From Fasciolopsis buskii (lineage: Eukaryota > Platyhelminthes > Trematoda > Plagiorchiida > Fasciolidae), in assembly GCA_008360955.1 (NCBI GenBank), contig LUCM01001550.1, positions 86,092 through 150,091 on the forward strand: DNA of 64,000 nt, given 5' to 3'. Of this stretch, positions 1 through 13,190 are shown piece after piece (position 1 is the first letter of the stretch; every line of letters starts with the position of its first letter). The notes beneath the pieces were generated by a model. It was not told the origin of the DNA. It did not search any database and saw only the letters and a program-made list of their open reading frames with translations. Both the position numbers and the translations under genes were made by a program.

Positions 1-1773
1 TGCATGGATGATTGTAACAAGTTTACATCTTGCAGAGATGTCCATCACCCACAGGCTGGTTGTTTCGAGGGCAACGTTTTATTGCCTTCAAAATCAGGTG
101 GCGGATAGCAGCGTTATTTTAGAAAGTGTAGATGTCCCAAGTACCACTGATAGCCAGTGTGAACTCGCCATGTCCCGTTCCGACAAAATGGGTGAGCATT
201 ACAAGTGAATCCTAAGAAGGAAGAACAAATGTCGATTTCCTCCATGTCGTTCCACTATGGATTTGGCCGTTGATGATGCATGGCCGATCAATCGAAAAAA
301 ACTGTTACAATCAGTTCACGTACAGTATGCCTTCGTCCTCGAGGGACAATACAGTGAATACAAATACCGGTTTAAAAATAGTCAAATTGCAAGCAGAATA
401 AATGGAAATGTTATTTCCAATGCGGATTCCAACTAACAAACAAAACAATCCAGGATTTCCCGTGGAAAGTTTACACCAAATTGTTTTGTCTAAATCGTAT
501 GAATCGGTTCCCCGCGCGAGTCCATCCGAGAGAGTATATTTTGCGCAAAAATGCGAATACTCAGCTAAAACTCTTTGAAGTTCGTGCCGCCGAAACGCAA
601 AATTGTAATGGTGGACAAAAATAGATCAAGCCGCTGCTTCTACGAAAGCGAGTGGGAGAGCGAATTTCAGCAATAAATAAGATCAACAGTTTTTCCCCGG
701 GGCTTTTAGTAAGACAAGTAGTCAGGCGATTCTATCTCTTGTAGTGGAACTGTCTGCTCTAAACGAACCGGAAAAAGAGGATACAATGATCACATTCAAT
801 GGCAGATGCATCTCATTGGGATGATCAGAGCTTGCTACCAGATCCTGAAAATCTGAGGGTGAATTTAATATTCTGCCGTAAAACAGATTAACATGGTTCA
901 TTAGTCAGGATTAGAGTGGAGTTGGGCTTAAGACGATTCAGTATACGACTGTTTAGTTTCATTCAAATCTTCCAACAGATAAGTAAGTAAATTTGAATGG
1001 CTACGGGGATTCAGAAAGCAGACAGAGAACCCGATAGATTGTTTCCTTAGTGGGAAACGTTCTACTTGCCTGGTCACAAGGTTTGATTCTCAATGAGTCC
1101 ACTTATTACAGTATTTGGACGATAGATTCTATAAACGTTATTTTTTCCGGACATTCATAACATCAGCAGAATTTTCATTATTGATGACGTCCTTGAGGTG
1201 GCTCTAGAGATGTCCTGAATGAATGAAAAGTAGCTTTCAAAACGTTTGGCAATAGTCTATCGTACATCTTGACAGATTTTCCCAATTGTACAACCAGAGA
1301 CCGAATCGTTTTCATTTCATCGAAAAATGAATTAGGCTACGCAGCAGTGCTGGATATGATTTCCTCACGTACCTATCAGGAACTGACAGGTAAGAGAACT
1401 TAAGATTCTTGACCAATGTTCGTGCGTCTCGTTAGGGAGGTAATTCCATTAGAATAATCAGGGAATATAAATAACTTTCGTGAAATAATTCACCATGTGA
1501 TATCATCGCTCAACTGACCATTAACAAGCCAATGAAGCACTGTACGGCTGCTTCGTCCTTGTTAGGAATCATCAGCAGTGCATATCCACCACACCCGAAC
1601 TGAGACGCGAATATGGAATCACATATTTGGAGTCATCAAATGCAGCTACTGCGTGTGAACAAAGGGCAGAGTACGCGGAAGCTTTTCCAGAAAATATTTC
1701 AAATCTCCATAAGAAAAATAGGTAGACCGAAGCAAAAGCAAGCTTCCTGAATTTCTTTCTGATCTATTCCTAC
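1..1773. other. No recognisable gene
   Basis: Short random-looking ORFs only. No splice-bounded open frame, repeat family member or RNA gene could be supported in this stretch. Confidence 0.5.
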
Positions 1774-1810
1774 TCACATTTGTTCAAGACGGTATTGCAT
1801 ACGGTTGAGT

Positions 1811-1830
1811 GCGTGTGTGTGTGTGTGTGT
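1811..1830. repeat. (TG)n microsatellite
   Basis: About ten uninterrupted TG units. The minus-strand Thr-His repeats encoded here are an artefact of the dinucleotide run. Confidence 0.95.
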
Positions 1831-2233
1831 AGGTGTGTCGGTAACCGTGTTTATCTTGGCAAATTCATCTGAGCACGGAAAGCAAGGAGGCAGCCTAATT
1901 TGCACACAAATGACAAGCTGAATTGCACAATCGATTTTGCAGGGCATTTGTAGCAAAGTGAACTAACTGCTTTATTTGTTCGACCGTAATACTCAGTTCA
2001 CGGTTTGTTCAATCTTAACCTCCAACTTTTGTGTTCATCCGATGCTTTTTATATCGGTTTCAGTCTATTCATACATGCTAGGTTGACGCCGGTGTGATGC
2101 TAAGGAGAAAACATCAGAACGAAAAAAAATGCAAACTGAGAACAATAAGGTCTGCTGAATGGAGAAGAAAAGAAAAACTGATCCGTTAAGGTTTAGAAAT
2201 AGCAGACTAATCGAAGACTGAGAAAATACTTAC

Positions 2234-2300
2234 CGAAACTTCCAGTTTCAGTAGAGCGTAGCAAGCAAGTGCACACGAGCAGTAAAAGGAACAAATTCAT
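2234..2300 (-). CDS. Candidate first exon encoding a signal peptide
   Basis: Reading minus, an ATG at 2300 opens 22 codons starting MNLFLLLLVCTCLL, a textbook signal peptide: short start, Leu-rich core, then small and polar residues. It runs straight into a GTAAGT donor with phase 1. Such a short signal exon followed by introns is the usual 5' layout of secreted trematode proteins, including the micro-exon genes of schistosomes. The continuation is not settled. An acceptor after a pyrimidine-rich tract near 2113 would give only about ten more codons before a stop, so either the mature peptide is tiny or the next exon lies further away. No homologue is recognised. Confidence 0.5.
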
Positions 2301-5300
2301 GGTGCGTGTATTTCTCGTCATGCGTGATTTGCATGAAACAACAATAATACGGTAGAATTGGGGTCCCACTAATTGTTTCCGGTTTCCTGTTATCTGGGAA
2401 AAAAAGAAGAAAAATTACAGATCGATTTAGTCAAAGGCTTCGGCCACTCGTTAGTCACCGCTTGTTCAACTGTTCAGTCCCTACGTTTCGTTCGATTGTA
2501 TGCATAGGACAAGGCAATTGATTCCCCAATTGTGCTCTGTTTCTGTTCAAAAAAAAACATTTTCCCATAGATAAAATTTTATCCGCAAATGGACGTTTCC
2601 GTTGAATATTTTGTTACTTTGTACTGGCCCGATGAAAAAGTGGACTGATAAGAACCTTTGTGTCTACAGTTTGTTACAACCGTATGGATACATTCAGTAG
2701 TGAATTTGCAATGCGATAAGACAAAAAGTTGATGGTCTAGCGAGAAAACGATACATATTTTCCGGTCCATATACATGGATAAACTACGCTTTACTCTTTA
2801 TATCTTACTGAAATTTTAAAGCTATATTAGTGTGATTTATTACAAAATTTGCTAGAAACATTTTCAAATTTACCGTAGGAATAGTTCGCTCAAAACAACG
2901 ATTAGCACGAACTGTATTTGGCACAATTTACAAATGAATGGCAAGACTTGTGAATTTGGTGCAAAGTTTTACGTCCATCTCGATTGGTGATGATCAGACG
3001 CAAATTTCAGACGGATTGTACACCTAAAGGACTACAGTGTAACAAACACAACGGAAACGGACTAGCCCAAAGTGTTTTGCCACCGTGGTGCCAAATAAAG
3101 TCTACTTTGCCAGTTGCATATAAGTGGCCGTTTCGACTAAGGGTCAGTTTTTCAAATTGGTACTTTCACTCTCGGTTAGGTTCATTCAAACGTCAATTTC
3201 GTTAAACCGATTCGGTTTGCGATTAGGTTTCAAACATTCATGGGTTTCTCACAAGGATAAATTGTCTGAATATGGACCGATTTTGGCAAAACTATGATAG
3301 TTCCCTTGGAGAAGGCAAATGACTTAGGTCTTTTGTTGCAGGAAGAAAAATTCAAAAAATACCACTTCTAACTCCATTCCATCTGGTACTACTAGCTGAT
3401 TCGTAATAATTTTATTATTCTGTAAAGCTGGTGTTTTGTCAGAGTAATTTCTTCTTCCCATTTTTACTCGAAAAACTCGAGCATTCTGGCGAGATCATTA
3501 AATATTGTATTAACGCACAAGTAATTTGTTTAAAATTCGAAGTCGTAGATCGAGAGCCGAACACTGGCGGGTTCAGATTTTAAGAGCCACTTATTTGGAA
3601 GAGATATTGGGTAAAACTGTGCAAAAATAGAAAGGCATGCCGTGCAGCGCAACAGCTACCGCTTCAAAATATCACCAGATATCAGACATCTTCCTATTCA
3701 TCATGGGAACCACGTTCATCGCGGTAGAAGAAAGTGAACCTCCAAGGGCGAATTCGGTTTGATAGTGAACACTTCAGCTAAAAGAGATTTACATTCGGGA
3801 AAACTACAGAAATACCATGGCTGAAAGTTTGTCATGCTTGTAAACTAAAAAGCAAGTATACTGATAGGTTTTCGGAGTCCCATTAAACAAATTCGGTGGG
3901 ATGAACTAAGTGGATTTTGTATGGTTGTTATAGGAACCAAATAAGATTTCTATAAGACTTCAAATTCACCCACCTGAATTCGAATCAAAATTCCTCTGTC
4001 TTCGCAGGACAATGATTATTCAAACTCAGTGGGAACGTTAAGGTAGGATGGAGAACAAATTTAGACTTTTAATTGTAAGTTAACTATATAAATGAGGGAT
4101 TCTCGCAAACGTGGATAAATCATGGTCGGTCTCTTTGAATAGTTGTCATTTATAGTTCATCAAATCCAGGAACCGATTGGTAGGGGACAGTCAGTCGGTG
4201 TGTGCTTCACTTGTGGGATCATTCTGGAGCTTTTATAGGGCAATGTCTTATTGAAAGATTTAGAAATTCCCGAGTGAAACATTAGAAACCGTAGCACAGG
4301 ACAAGTCCATTTTCGGTGCTTCACAAATCGGTTGCTACATAAGGTCTTATAAATAATGGATGTAGGCTGGAAGACACATGGCATGCGTATCCGATTCCAA
4401 AAGAGATCCACGCGATATCCAACGGAACTGCAACCCGGCTCATGATGGTACACAATTTAATTTGGAAATGGAATCCTTAGACGGATACTCATTCTCATAT
4501 ATATTTGCATCTCATCGTCAAAATGGCTTGCTTTAATGATTAGCTTATAATAGGAGTACTCGGATAGGACAAGACAGGAACTGCCAAAGTTCAGTCAGGA
4601 CAAATCAGAAAAAAACTTCATCCAGTGTTTGGTAAACAAAGGCGCGGTGATATTCGTCTCATACACAAATTAAAATGAAATGATACGGGATAGACGAACA
4701 TTTTCACGGAACGGGTTTTCTGAGTGATTCAACCGCAAAACCATGGGAGTTAACAGAAATAAATCTCGTTTTCGAACACTCAGAAAAATGCCTTACATTA
4801 AATTGCTTCTTTGAGAAATCGTAACTTATTTTGATTAGACGGTTTTAAGCGGAAATAAGGAGTGTGCATTTTGCTGCTTAACATCTTACGTTCCAGAGAC
4901 ATTTAGAGTTCTTAATTTTAGTATCGACGTGAAGCATTTTTCTAAGTTCACTTAAAATTAGTCTGGAAAGGATTCATTTGATTTGACATTGTAGCTTTTT
5001 GTATGTTGCTACTCATAAGTAGCACACTCCGGATATTTAAAATGGTTTTGAAATTCAAGCACTTAACTGGGAGCCTTTGATGACAGTTACCAGATTATTA
5101 GATTTCTCCATGCAAATGTCAAATGGCTACTGTTCTGAGAAATCCCTAGTGACAACGCAATTCACACTTGATGCGCTTAAGAAACACGTGTTGTTCACCA
5201 AACTTCGAGAGATGTACAATGGAATTGCTTCAAAAATATCCTTGTAATACTCTCGACATGAGTCAAATTCCGCACGCTTAATGTGACACCAACTATCGAT

Positions 5301-8300
5301 TTATCTATGCATCTATTTACTTATCTGTCTGTCTACCTAAGCATCCATTTTCTTTTCTATCTATCTACCTCTCTATCCACCCCTTTATCTATCTGTTTCT
5401 GTCTGTCTGTCCACTAGTTTTGATGAGCCTATCATCCCAACGATATGTCTACAGGTGTCTGAGTTCGTTAGCCAATCAAAATGTTCTATGCCATTTCAGT
5501 TTCGTGGGGTGGGTAAAAATATAGTTGGGAACTGAAATCCGACGTTAAGTCACTGGGCCAGTATCCATGCTCAGATACATGTACGAGAGGAAAGAAAAAT
5601 GCAGACTTTGGTACATAACACTATGCTGTAAAAGACGTTTTCAAGTAATAGAAAGTAACAAAGAAAAACATGAAAGTAAAAGTGAAAATATTCATTAGAA
5701 TTTTCCTTGACCGTGGTGTAACTGAAAGGCGCTGTCACATTCGACTGAATCATATTGGTTTCCGTCATCCCTAGGTTTTCCGAGCCATTTATCTTCATTA
5801 TTTACTCATTCACTGGTCGTGTTTTAGTTGATTTATATCCGATCTTTTTTTTCGGACCTCGATGTTTTTCTGACTTCCACCTGCAAATCTTTCATGCATG
5901 CACTAGTACGTGCATGCCTTCTCAGTTGGGAAGTGAACTGACAACCTAGTCACTATCGGCTTACCTGATATATGTGAGAACCGAAGGTGTATGGCACAGT
6001 AATCTAGATACTATCCATCATTTTTCGTCGCAACTGTCGTGAATAAACCCTAGCAATTTAAGTGACTCCTATGGGACCAATGTACTAGTATCGTGAATTT
6101 TTAAGTGATGGTTGCACTTATTTTCAGGGTCAGGTTGATTTTGCCAAAGAAAGCATTCGATCTGCATACCGAATACAACCTCGATTGGGCCAGAGGCAAT
6201 CCGGTTTCTGTCTGCTCGGACCATATTTCATGCTCCTTGTCCTTGCGGTGGTTTACATTACTCATTCGCTGTGTTCTATTTAATTAGAAAAATAATGGAT
6301 AGGATTTTTTAATGATTCGTTATTTAGCGTTATCGGAAATCAACGTTAAATTCAGTAGGTAAAAGCAATATGTGCACATGGGCGAACATGCTTGTTTTTC
6401 GTCTTCTGACGGTATGCGACCTGACAGATCGGAAATGAGATCCTCTTGAAGGCATAGCATAGCTGCCATTCGTGTCCAAAAGGAATCTACCATGGTTAAG
6501 ATTAAAAATGTACAGGCGTTAGTGGAAATTGTTTTGTCTCTTTTTTGGTCTGGATTTTTGGCGACGCGTACAAACACGAAATGATTAAGAGTCAAAATAA
6601 GGCTTTATGATTTACACGATAGCTTAAAGGGGGAAATGGTTCATCAAGCCAGATGGATTTTGCACACCGGTTACCAGCTACGTGTTACATTCCAAGATGA
6701 CTGACAACATGCTTGCAGCAGGCAGCGAGGTTTCGAGCACATCTTTTTCTGCCTAGTTGTTTGCAATATCGGAAGATTTGTCATGTTGCTCAGAGGACTC
6801 ACCAAGACTAAACCACCCGTACAATGCTCGCGTGGTTTTCACCGGTGAAATTAGACGTTAATGTCGTTTTGGGAAATGTGTCCAAATTCAATTGTTTGAC
6901 CCAGTCAGTCCTATTTAACAACTACTCAAATCTCAAGATCATTCGAAGAGAGAGATTACTTCGTGAAGCGATCCACGCGGAAGGCAAATTCTATAAACGA
7001 AATGCTGAAGAATTCGTTTTTCGATGGGCAACGTCGATTTTCCGACAATATAGTTTTCTCGGTGAACATGAGTTGTGAAGCACCGACTTTTCAGTACACC
7101 CCCCAGTTCAGCTAACTGAGACGTCTCGTGCAATTGCCTACTTTTTACACACGAATAATTTAATGCAGCGCAAGTGTAAACATCAGGGATCTTAAGTAAA
7201 ATGTACAAACAGGTACCAACCCAAATTGGATTCCCTCAAAATGCGTAGAAGAAAGTGCTTGTCCCCAATATGGACACCAATATATATCGGAACAAATAAG
7301 GTAAACATTTTGCGGATTGTTGAGTCGTGTTGTACACTGTTTGCATCTATAAACGTCCTACGGTAATAAAAGTTGAAATTTATAATTTTTACCATAAGCT
7401 TATTTTTAAGAAATGAAAAAGCTTATCACACTCGCCATTGTAAAGACTTGGAACAAATATCAAAAAACGAAGTGTTTACATTCCCTAAAAGAAATCGAAC
7501 AATCATCTATTTCCTTCGGATGATTTTACCACTGACTTATGCTTTTCTCGAATCTATCATCCAGGCGATCGAATTTTAAGATTCCCGTTTGCCTGGAGTT
7601 TTTCGTTCAAGATACCTCACAAAAATATATTCTATGTGACTTTACCAACAGGGAGTCGATTTGTATAACAGTGCCACAGCTTTGGGTCTCCTCTAATGAT
7701 TGTCTTTTGAGGTAGCCATCACTTCCTTATATCTGTAAATGCTCATCTATTCACATTTTATTATTTCGAAATTCCTCCGTTTAGTAGTATAGTAAGTTCT
7801 GAAGTAAGTCGAGAAATCTCGATGAATGAGGTCTCAAGTTCTGGATTATTTTCTCCGTATGGGGTCTACTGTGGGAGAGCAGAGCACTTAAGCCCCCATT
7901 AAACCAGCATCCACAGTTCAGATCCCATTTCGGGCTATGTGAGTGGTTCCTATCTAGGGGCAAGGCACTTCCATGATTTTGCGAGTCATGGTTTGACCAC
8001 TGGTGCTGCAAGGTGGGCCATTTAATAAATCGCAATGAATCATCTACTACCAACGGCAAAGTAGTCAAAATCTAAATCACTGTTTGTAATATTTTCTCAT
8101 TCTCTGCAGAGAACCCATCCACAGCGATCGATCACCCACCCGGTGACCTACAAAATCCAGTGAAGGATAGGGACAATACTTGAAGTGGAATTTATATTCA
8201 ATACGGCATAGAAACAGTCTATTTGGAAAGCGAAATGTTTAAGACGTTCAGTTGACAAACGTTTGTCTCGGTCCGCCCTGTGATCACCGGCAAGATGAAT

Positions 8301-9118
8301 ACGAAATGTAGGTGATTCCACATCATAGCTTCCCTGTTTTCCAAACGGTTATTTGGCTATCGCTTCTAATTGGTGAATTCCTTGAAAAATGTCCGAAAAA
8401 TGAACCTTCGATTTCCTTTTCAAGATATCAGATTCCCTAGGTTTTTCGGGATTCACACTTTTCTAGCTTTATTCTGGGTAATCTTTGCATGAAATCACAT
8501 TGGTTATTCTATTATTTATGGTTTCCGGTCAAACAGTCGCACTGGTTATCTCAGGACTTATCTTTTTCCAGGACTACAGAGAAATGCAAAACAATCTAGG
8601 CTAAACGTTGTTGTATAAGTTTATACATTCCAATGCATCCATGACCCGATCTATGTCCGTCTACATTGACCTATTCAGAAAGTATCAGGTACCATATTTT
8701 GACGCAGTCCTTGACACATCTGATGGACTGTAGCCACTGTATGGATCACTTACTTTTGCGTTCAACTACCTAGTGCTTCCAAAGCGGTTCAAACGTATCG
8801 GGATAGGCAAATTCACAATTCCTGAGGTTTTTGTAGTTACAAGTTCTATTCACCAACTCTGTGTAACATAGGCAGACACACACACACAATAAAGTGGCAA
8901 GGCCTGTCGTGACATGTAAGGAGAGACATAAATGACCTAATCATCCTATTCTATTTATCGAATAAAGTTTCACTCTCCGCTGATTCTGAAGTCTTACAAA
9001 CTGCAACGTGATGTTTGGAACCTAACTGTTAGCGTAAATTGTTTTTTGACAGTTTGCCTACATCCTTCGTGGACGTAATGTGTTTGATACTCAACGGGAT
9101 ATATTCCTTTTTCGTTAC
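2301..9118. other. No recognisable gene
   Basis: ORFs are short and lack credible splice borders or family resemblance. Only the CTAT-type tract near 5.3-5.4 kb stands out. A repeat-like segment around 7.85-8.06 kb could not be assigned. Confidence 0.4.
5298..5412. repeat. Degenerate (CTAT/CTGT)n tetranucleotide tract
   Basis: Many TCTA and TCTG units interspersed with point changes and short interruptions; an old microsatellite. Confidence 0.8.
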
Positions 9119-9184
9119 CTTTTCTATTTGCATCTCCTGATTTGTTGATATCGTTTGTCATATCCGACCTAGCTTCCACGACAA
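9119..9184 (-). CDS. Possible further exon of the minus-strand repeat-protein gene
   Basis: The segment is bounded by a good acceptor (pyrimidine run ending TTTCAG) and a GTAACG donor. The open frame reads VVEARSDMTNDINKSG and needs incoming phase 1. The exon just upstream at 9256-9454 ends in phase 2 at its best donor, so the two do not join cleanly unless a weaker donor four bases earlier is used. The frame stays open past the donor to about 8994 and reads a strand-like segment QFTLTVRFQT, resembling the repeat unit of the upstream exons. The true exon may therefore be longer, or terminal. Confidence 0.3.
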
Positions 9185-9255
9185 CTGAAAGAAACAGTGT
9201 TGTGCGCGTTTTGTTTTAATTTTTGATCTGATTGATCAAAGTTAAAAGCACTCAC

Positions 9256-9454
9256 CAACCCGTGAAGTACTGAGTGGAGGCGATTAGAGGTTGAAATTTG
9301 GTGAGTCGAACATCGTGCTCGCTAGGATATTCGGTCTGTTCCTCGACAACTTTGAACTCGATTATCAAGAAATATTGCAATTGATTGGATTTTGCAGCAA
9401 TGAAAAACTGTTTACTCACGATCAATGGTTCAACCGGAATCCAGTGTGTCAATA
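9256..9454 (-). CDS. Exon encoding one divergent repeat unit
   Basis: Acceptor ATCTCTCAG and donor GTGAGT enclose 199 bases, incoming phase 1 and outgoing phase 2. The peptide contains PLIVSKQFFIAAKS, then the strand-like LQYFLIIEFKVV and a hydrophilic stretch. By eye this lines up with the exon at 39343-39577, where HVLVTDAG is followed by KITVTIHIDM. It joins in phase with the exon at 10046-10243, creating a Leu codon at the junction. The frame also has an ATG at 9509 with a hydrophobic start, but the repeat resemblance favours an internal exon. Confidence 0.45.
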
Positions 9455-9699
9455 CTGAGAGATTAGCGACTAAGATGGCAAGCCAGCTTCTGCATACTTT
9501 ACTGCTCATAATTCTTTAGTTACATTAAATTCAATGGGACCATTAGCAATTAAATAAAGGAATTACGATGGATGAATGAAATGAATAAACCAGAAGTGGA
9601 ATAAGAGGTGCACACTTCTGATTCAGACCGAACTCTGTGCGAAACTAACGAGTATCATTCACCTAATGGCGGCTCCTTGGAAAAGTGAGGAATGTGCGA

Positions 9700-9880
9700 C
9701 GGGGATTTTGGCGTTTGAACCAATTGTTTTTGGGCGCTTAAGGACGAACCGTATAATGTGATGCTCACAGCTTCCCTAGAAGGGAGGATAGAACAAGTAG
9801 GCAACCTTGTCGTATGCGTTTTAAACTCTGAAGATCGGGCTGAACATTTTCGTCGCACTGACCGAGTGATGTGCCTCAAC
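9700..9880 (-). mobile_element. Fragment of a non-LTR reverse transcriptase
   Basis: The minus-strand frames read SSEFKT and then, after a frameshift, IRQGCLLVLSSLL. This matches the conserved RT motif region in which EF-T is followed by G-V-R-Q-G-C-L-L. Only this short part of the palm domain is visible and it is frameshifted, so it is a dead LINE fragment. It sits in the presumed intron between the exons at 10046-10243 and 9256-9454, or just beside them. Confidence 0.45.
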
Positions 9881-10003
9881 CAGGGGTGAAGAAACTGCAG
9901 CGATAAGTGTTTAGATTTTCCCAGTGCTCATCCAAACCAGACGATGGCCACCACCGACCGGCTCGGGCAAGTGTCTAATTTTGCGGTCAGCATACACAGT
10001 TTT

Positions 10004-10026
10004 ACACACACACACACACACACACA
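10004..10026. repeat. (CA)n microsatellite
   Basis: About eleven CA units immediately downstream (minus sense) of the candidate exon ending at 10046. Confidence 0.95.
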
Positions 10027-10045
10027 GAAGTGAAAGACCATACAC

Positions 10046-10243
10046 GGAAATGTGATAGTGAATCATCAACTAGTAAGCACAAGATATGTTGGATTTGAAC
10101 TTTAAGCTTAGCAAGAAACAGCGTTTTATCTATTGCTTTTGCTTCTTTAAACGGCAATGAGACCTTGATTTCTTGTGGAAACCCATTTTTTAAACTCTTT
10201 TCTTCATCAAGTTTCATTGTTTTGGCTCTAGGGTGGACAGTGA
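10046..10243 (-). CDS. Exon encoding one divergent repeat unit
   Basis: The open frame of 65 codons is bounded by an AG acceptor at 10244 and a GTGTAT donor, phase 1 in and phase 1 out. The peptide begins TVHPRAKTMKLDEEKSLKNG and continues with EIKVSLPFKEAKAIDKTLF and a Leu/Ile-rich helix-like end. Its order (HP or HN turn, charged stretch, alternating strand, amphipathic stretch) matches the units at 39343-39577 and 44522-44732. The acceptor has a poor pyrimidine tract, so its exact start is uncertain. The phase agrees with the next exon at 9256-9454. Confidence 0.42.
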
Positions 10244-12734
10244 CTAATTCCAATTCTTCTATAACGCCGAACGTGCAAATGTATCGGGATCTGTCAGTCA
10301 GAGAGTGATTTAGATTCTACTTAATTTTATTTGTAACCAAACTGCAGAAAGCTCTGTGTTGATCATCCTAAGTGTCCTTCTGTGCAAGGAAAACGGAACA
10401 AAACCATCGGTTTGACTAATAGGAATTGCAGCCACGAAGGCTTTTCAGTTCATTATTTCCTTCTCCAATTTACACCGGATGTTTCGATGGTTGATGATGA
10501 GAGTATTATTATGGCCGTTTGTATATGTGTTACAAAGAATATTCTCTCTATCGTCGGTGCTTTGAGCATTGGATTACACAGTGCGTCATTACGCGCCCAC
10601 GTGCAATCCGTGTGAACACTAAAGGTTCCTACTTTCTACCTACTCAGAAAAGAAAAATCAACCTAGTAACGCACCTTATTCTTGTTCAGAGTTAGATTTG
10701 GACTACAAGTACGCAACTTTTCCACTCATGGCTAAATCACTTCTTTCACCCATCGTAATCCCTAATTTAGTCGATAATGTTGACATTTAATTCAATGCAA
10801 TTGAAGGAATACGGATCATGGAGAATGAGCTCTATAGGACCGGTTATTCAGAAGTTGAATTCTCAAAGTAATATACCATTCGGTTATGTAGTCAGTTTGA
10901 AGTTGTATAGTTTTGTTTTCCCCAATGACGTTGCTTCATTTAGAAGTAATCCACTTTTCAATTTGAATAAGCTATTCGTGCATAAAAATAATTTTCATTA
11001 ACTATTTCCATTCGTAAAAGTTCATGATTTCACTTCGAATTAATTCAACAACTTGGCATTAAAACTACTTTTGCTTAGGTCAACCAGATTTCACAGACCG
11101 GAGCGCATGACCAACAAGGAATTAAGTAGCTAAGTCACATCGGAACCAATATGTACGGCCGTGATAAACTTACATTGCCAGTTTCTCGTAGTCACTTGAG
11201 AAAGCACTGCCAGTTATACAGTGATTTTACCTTTCTGCACTATTGTTTAAATACGAGCAGTCGGTGTCACTGCATTGCCACCGGTACGTATCATTTGCTA
11301 TCACATGCGTAAAGTCCGCGTGAGCTGATCAATCGACCGCAAATTATTGCTTAACGCGGAACATCGCATAATGCCCGAAATCACTGCAGTTCGACAAAGC
11401 AATCGAGGAAATATCCCATAGAAATTTGTTAGCGGAATTCAAGGCTCATTGCACTTCGAAAATGACAATTTACGTATTACCTGAATGTTATCCTACCGCA
11501 AGTGGATTCCCACAAAGTTCGGTAATGCAGTCGTAGCACGAGTTGATCTAACTGGACAGTCAATCATCATACTAGTCTTTTGGTCTGATTTATGCAGATG
11601 ACGTGAAACAATTTTGCACATTCAACCTTCGGCACAACGTGGTATGTTGCTTCAGCTTGATTAATACGATGGTATTCATAGATAGCCATCAATTCTTTCA
11701 AAATGGCCTCGTTCAGGGAATTTGAAGCAGTCCACTTCTTCTAGGAAAGTCAGGGTACGAAAAGTCACCGAGGTGGAAAAATATGTACTTCCGTTATCTA
11801 GACAGCTAATCGGCGAGATTCATGCGTGAACTATTGTGTAGAAATTCGAGAAGATCCTCGAATTGTGATTGGTTCCTTGAAAAACCTCCGTACAGATTTG
11901 CAAGCTTATGCTGCCAGGAAATAATACTGAGTACGACATACGGTGCTTCGTTAGTTTTCCGATATGGCCTTCACAAAGCTGTTTACCCATCGCGATCCTT
12001 CGTGATTCGAACATGGTTAGCCCGTGAAACACTCGTAAACTGGCAATAAAACGGTTAAGCTGTCATTTAACAGAACTCGCCGTTGAACTTCAGGAGATCG
12101 ATGATACAAACTAGTGGTCGCTATTGCAGAATTTTTTGATCATTTATCGAAAGGACTGCCAAAACCTCTTATGCCGTTATTGTGTTCAGCCGACCAGCTT
12201 CGGGCGCACGTTTTGAATGAAGCGTTTGCCTAATGAAATATCCATCCCAACGCAAGAAACTAAGTTGCGTTACATATTAGTTCTAACTAGATTAGGAAAT
12301 TCCTATTTCATAGATACTTTATTCATGGTAATTTCGCTTTCTGTCTGTTGATTTCTTTGGGCAGGCCTAATGACGGCACATGTCGTTGTTCGTACCTATT
12401 CATATGCAAAGGTACACAAATTGCAGGTCCACGAATTAGGCAGTTTTACAAGTGTACCGTAATTTAGAGAAGAACCACTGGAGTTCAGCTGTCGGTTTGC
12501 CGATAAAGAAAGGTTTCCGATAGAAGATTTTATTACCAAACTATGCATTTGAAAGTCAAACGTTAGAATAAAGTGTCGCCGTTAAAGATCATAGTGTATC
12601 TAATAATTACGATCCACTGGCAGTTATGCAAATAACTAGTATTTACTCATCCACAAGGAACAACGAAATCATTTGATGCGAATTTCTTCAAACTGTAATA
12701 TCATTGTCTTTGGTGTGTAAGTTCGTATTCGTTC

Positions 12735-12885
12735 ATATTTCACTAGCTTTTGTTAATATGACAAAGGTGTACATCCCCAGGGGTAACGCAACAGCTACCG
12801 CCCCCAGGTATGGAAGCTATTCCGCGGTGGAAGGATTCGAACAAGCGAACTTCACATTTAAAGATCACGAGTTAAACTCACGAAA
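12735..12885 (-). mobile_element. tRNA-derived SINE, family 1, degraded
   Basis: In plus orientation the 3' part comes first, reading TTTGTTAATATGACAAAGG and GTGTACATCCC. Then come a remnant of the ACAG-CTACCG middle block and GGTGGAAGGATTCGAAC, the reverse complement of the Pol III B box. The arrangement matches the better copies at 52296-52471 and 14162-14336. Confidence 0.75.
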
Positions 12886-13099
12886 CAATTAACAGAGAAT
12901 CAATGTGGGGCTCATCGGAATAAGTAGCAAGCGACAATTTTCTCACATTTCCGATTCTCAGATGAAGGAAAGTATTGAAAGCAGATAAATGAAAGAAAAT
13001 GGGCAGATGTGTGTTCGGAATGGTAGAAGACCTGCAAGACCAGTCAGTGTTTTAGGAAAGACTTGTTTTTTTTTACTAACGAAGTGGCAACTCCAATGC

Positions 13100-13190
13100 A
13101 CGTACAACAACCACGGGAACAACAACAAAAACAACTACCACCACTACTGCTACTACTAACAACAACACTACTACCAGTAGTGTTGTCCCT
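13100..13190. repeat. Imperfect (ACA/ACT)n trinucleotide tract
   Basis: Mixed CAA, ACA and ACT units with interruptions, ending in a small palindrome ACTACTACCAGTAGTG. Confidence 0.85.

Noticed and set aside
2185..2210. AACCTTAACGG on the minus strand, like the start of a fluke spliced leader
   Set aside because: The match stops after about 12 bases, and no donor or Sm-site arrangement follows.
9420..9509. Minus ATG with a hydrophobic start, read as a signal-peptide exon with a 63-base intron following
   Set aside because: The unspliced reading lines up with the repeat units and has a better acceptor, ATCTCTCAG at 9455.
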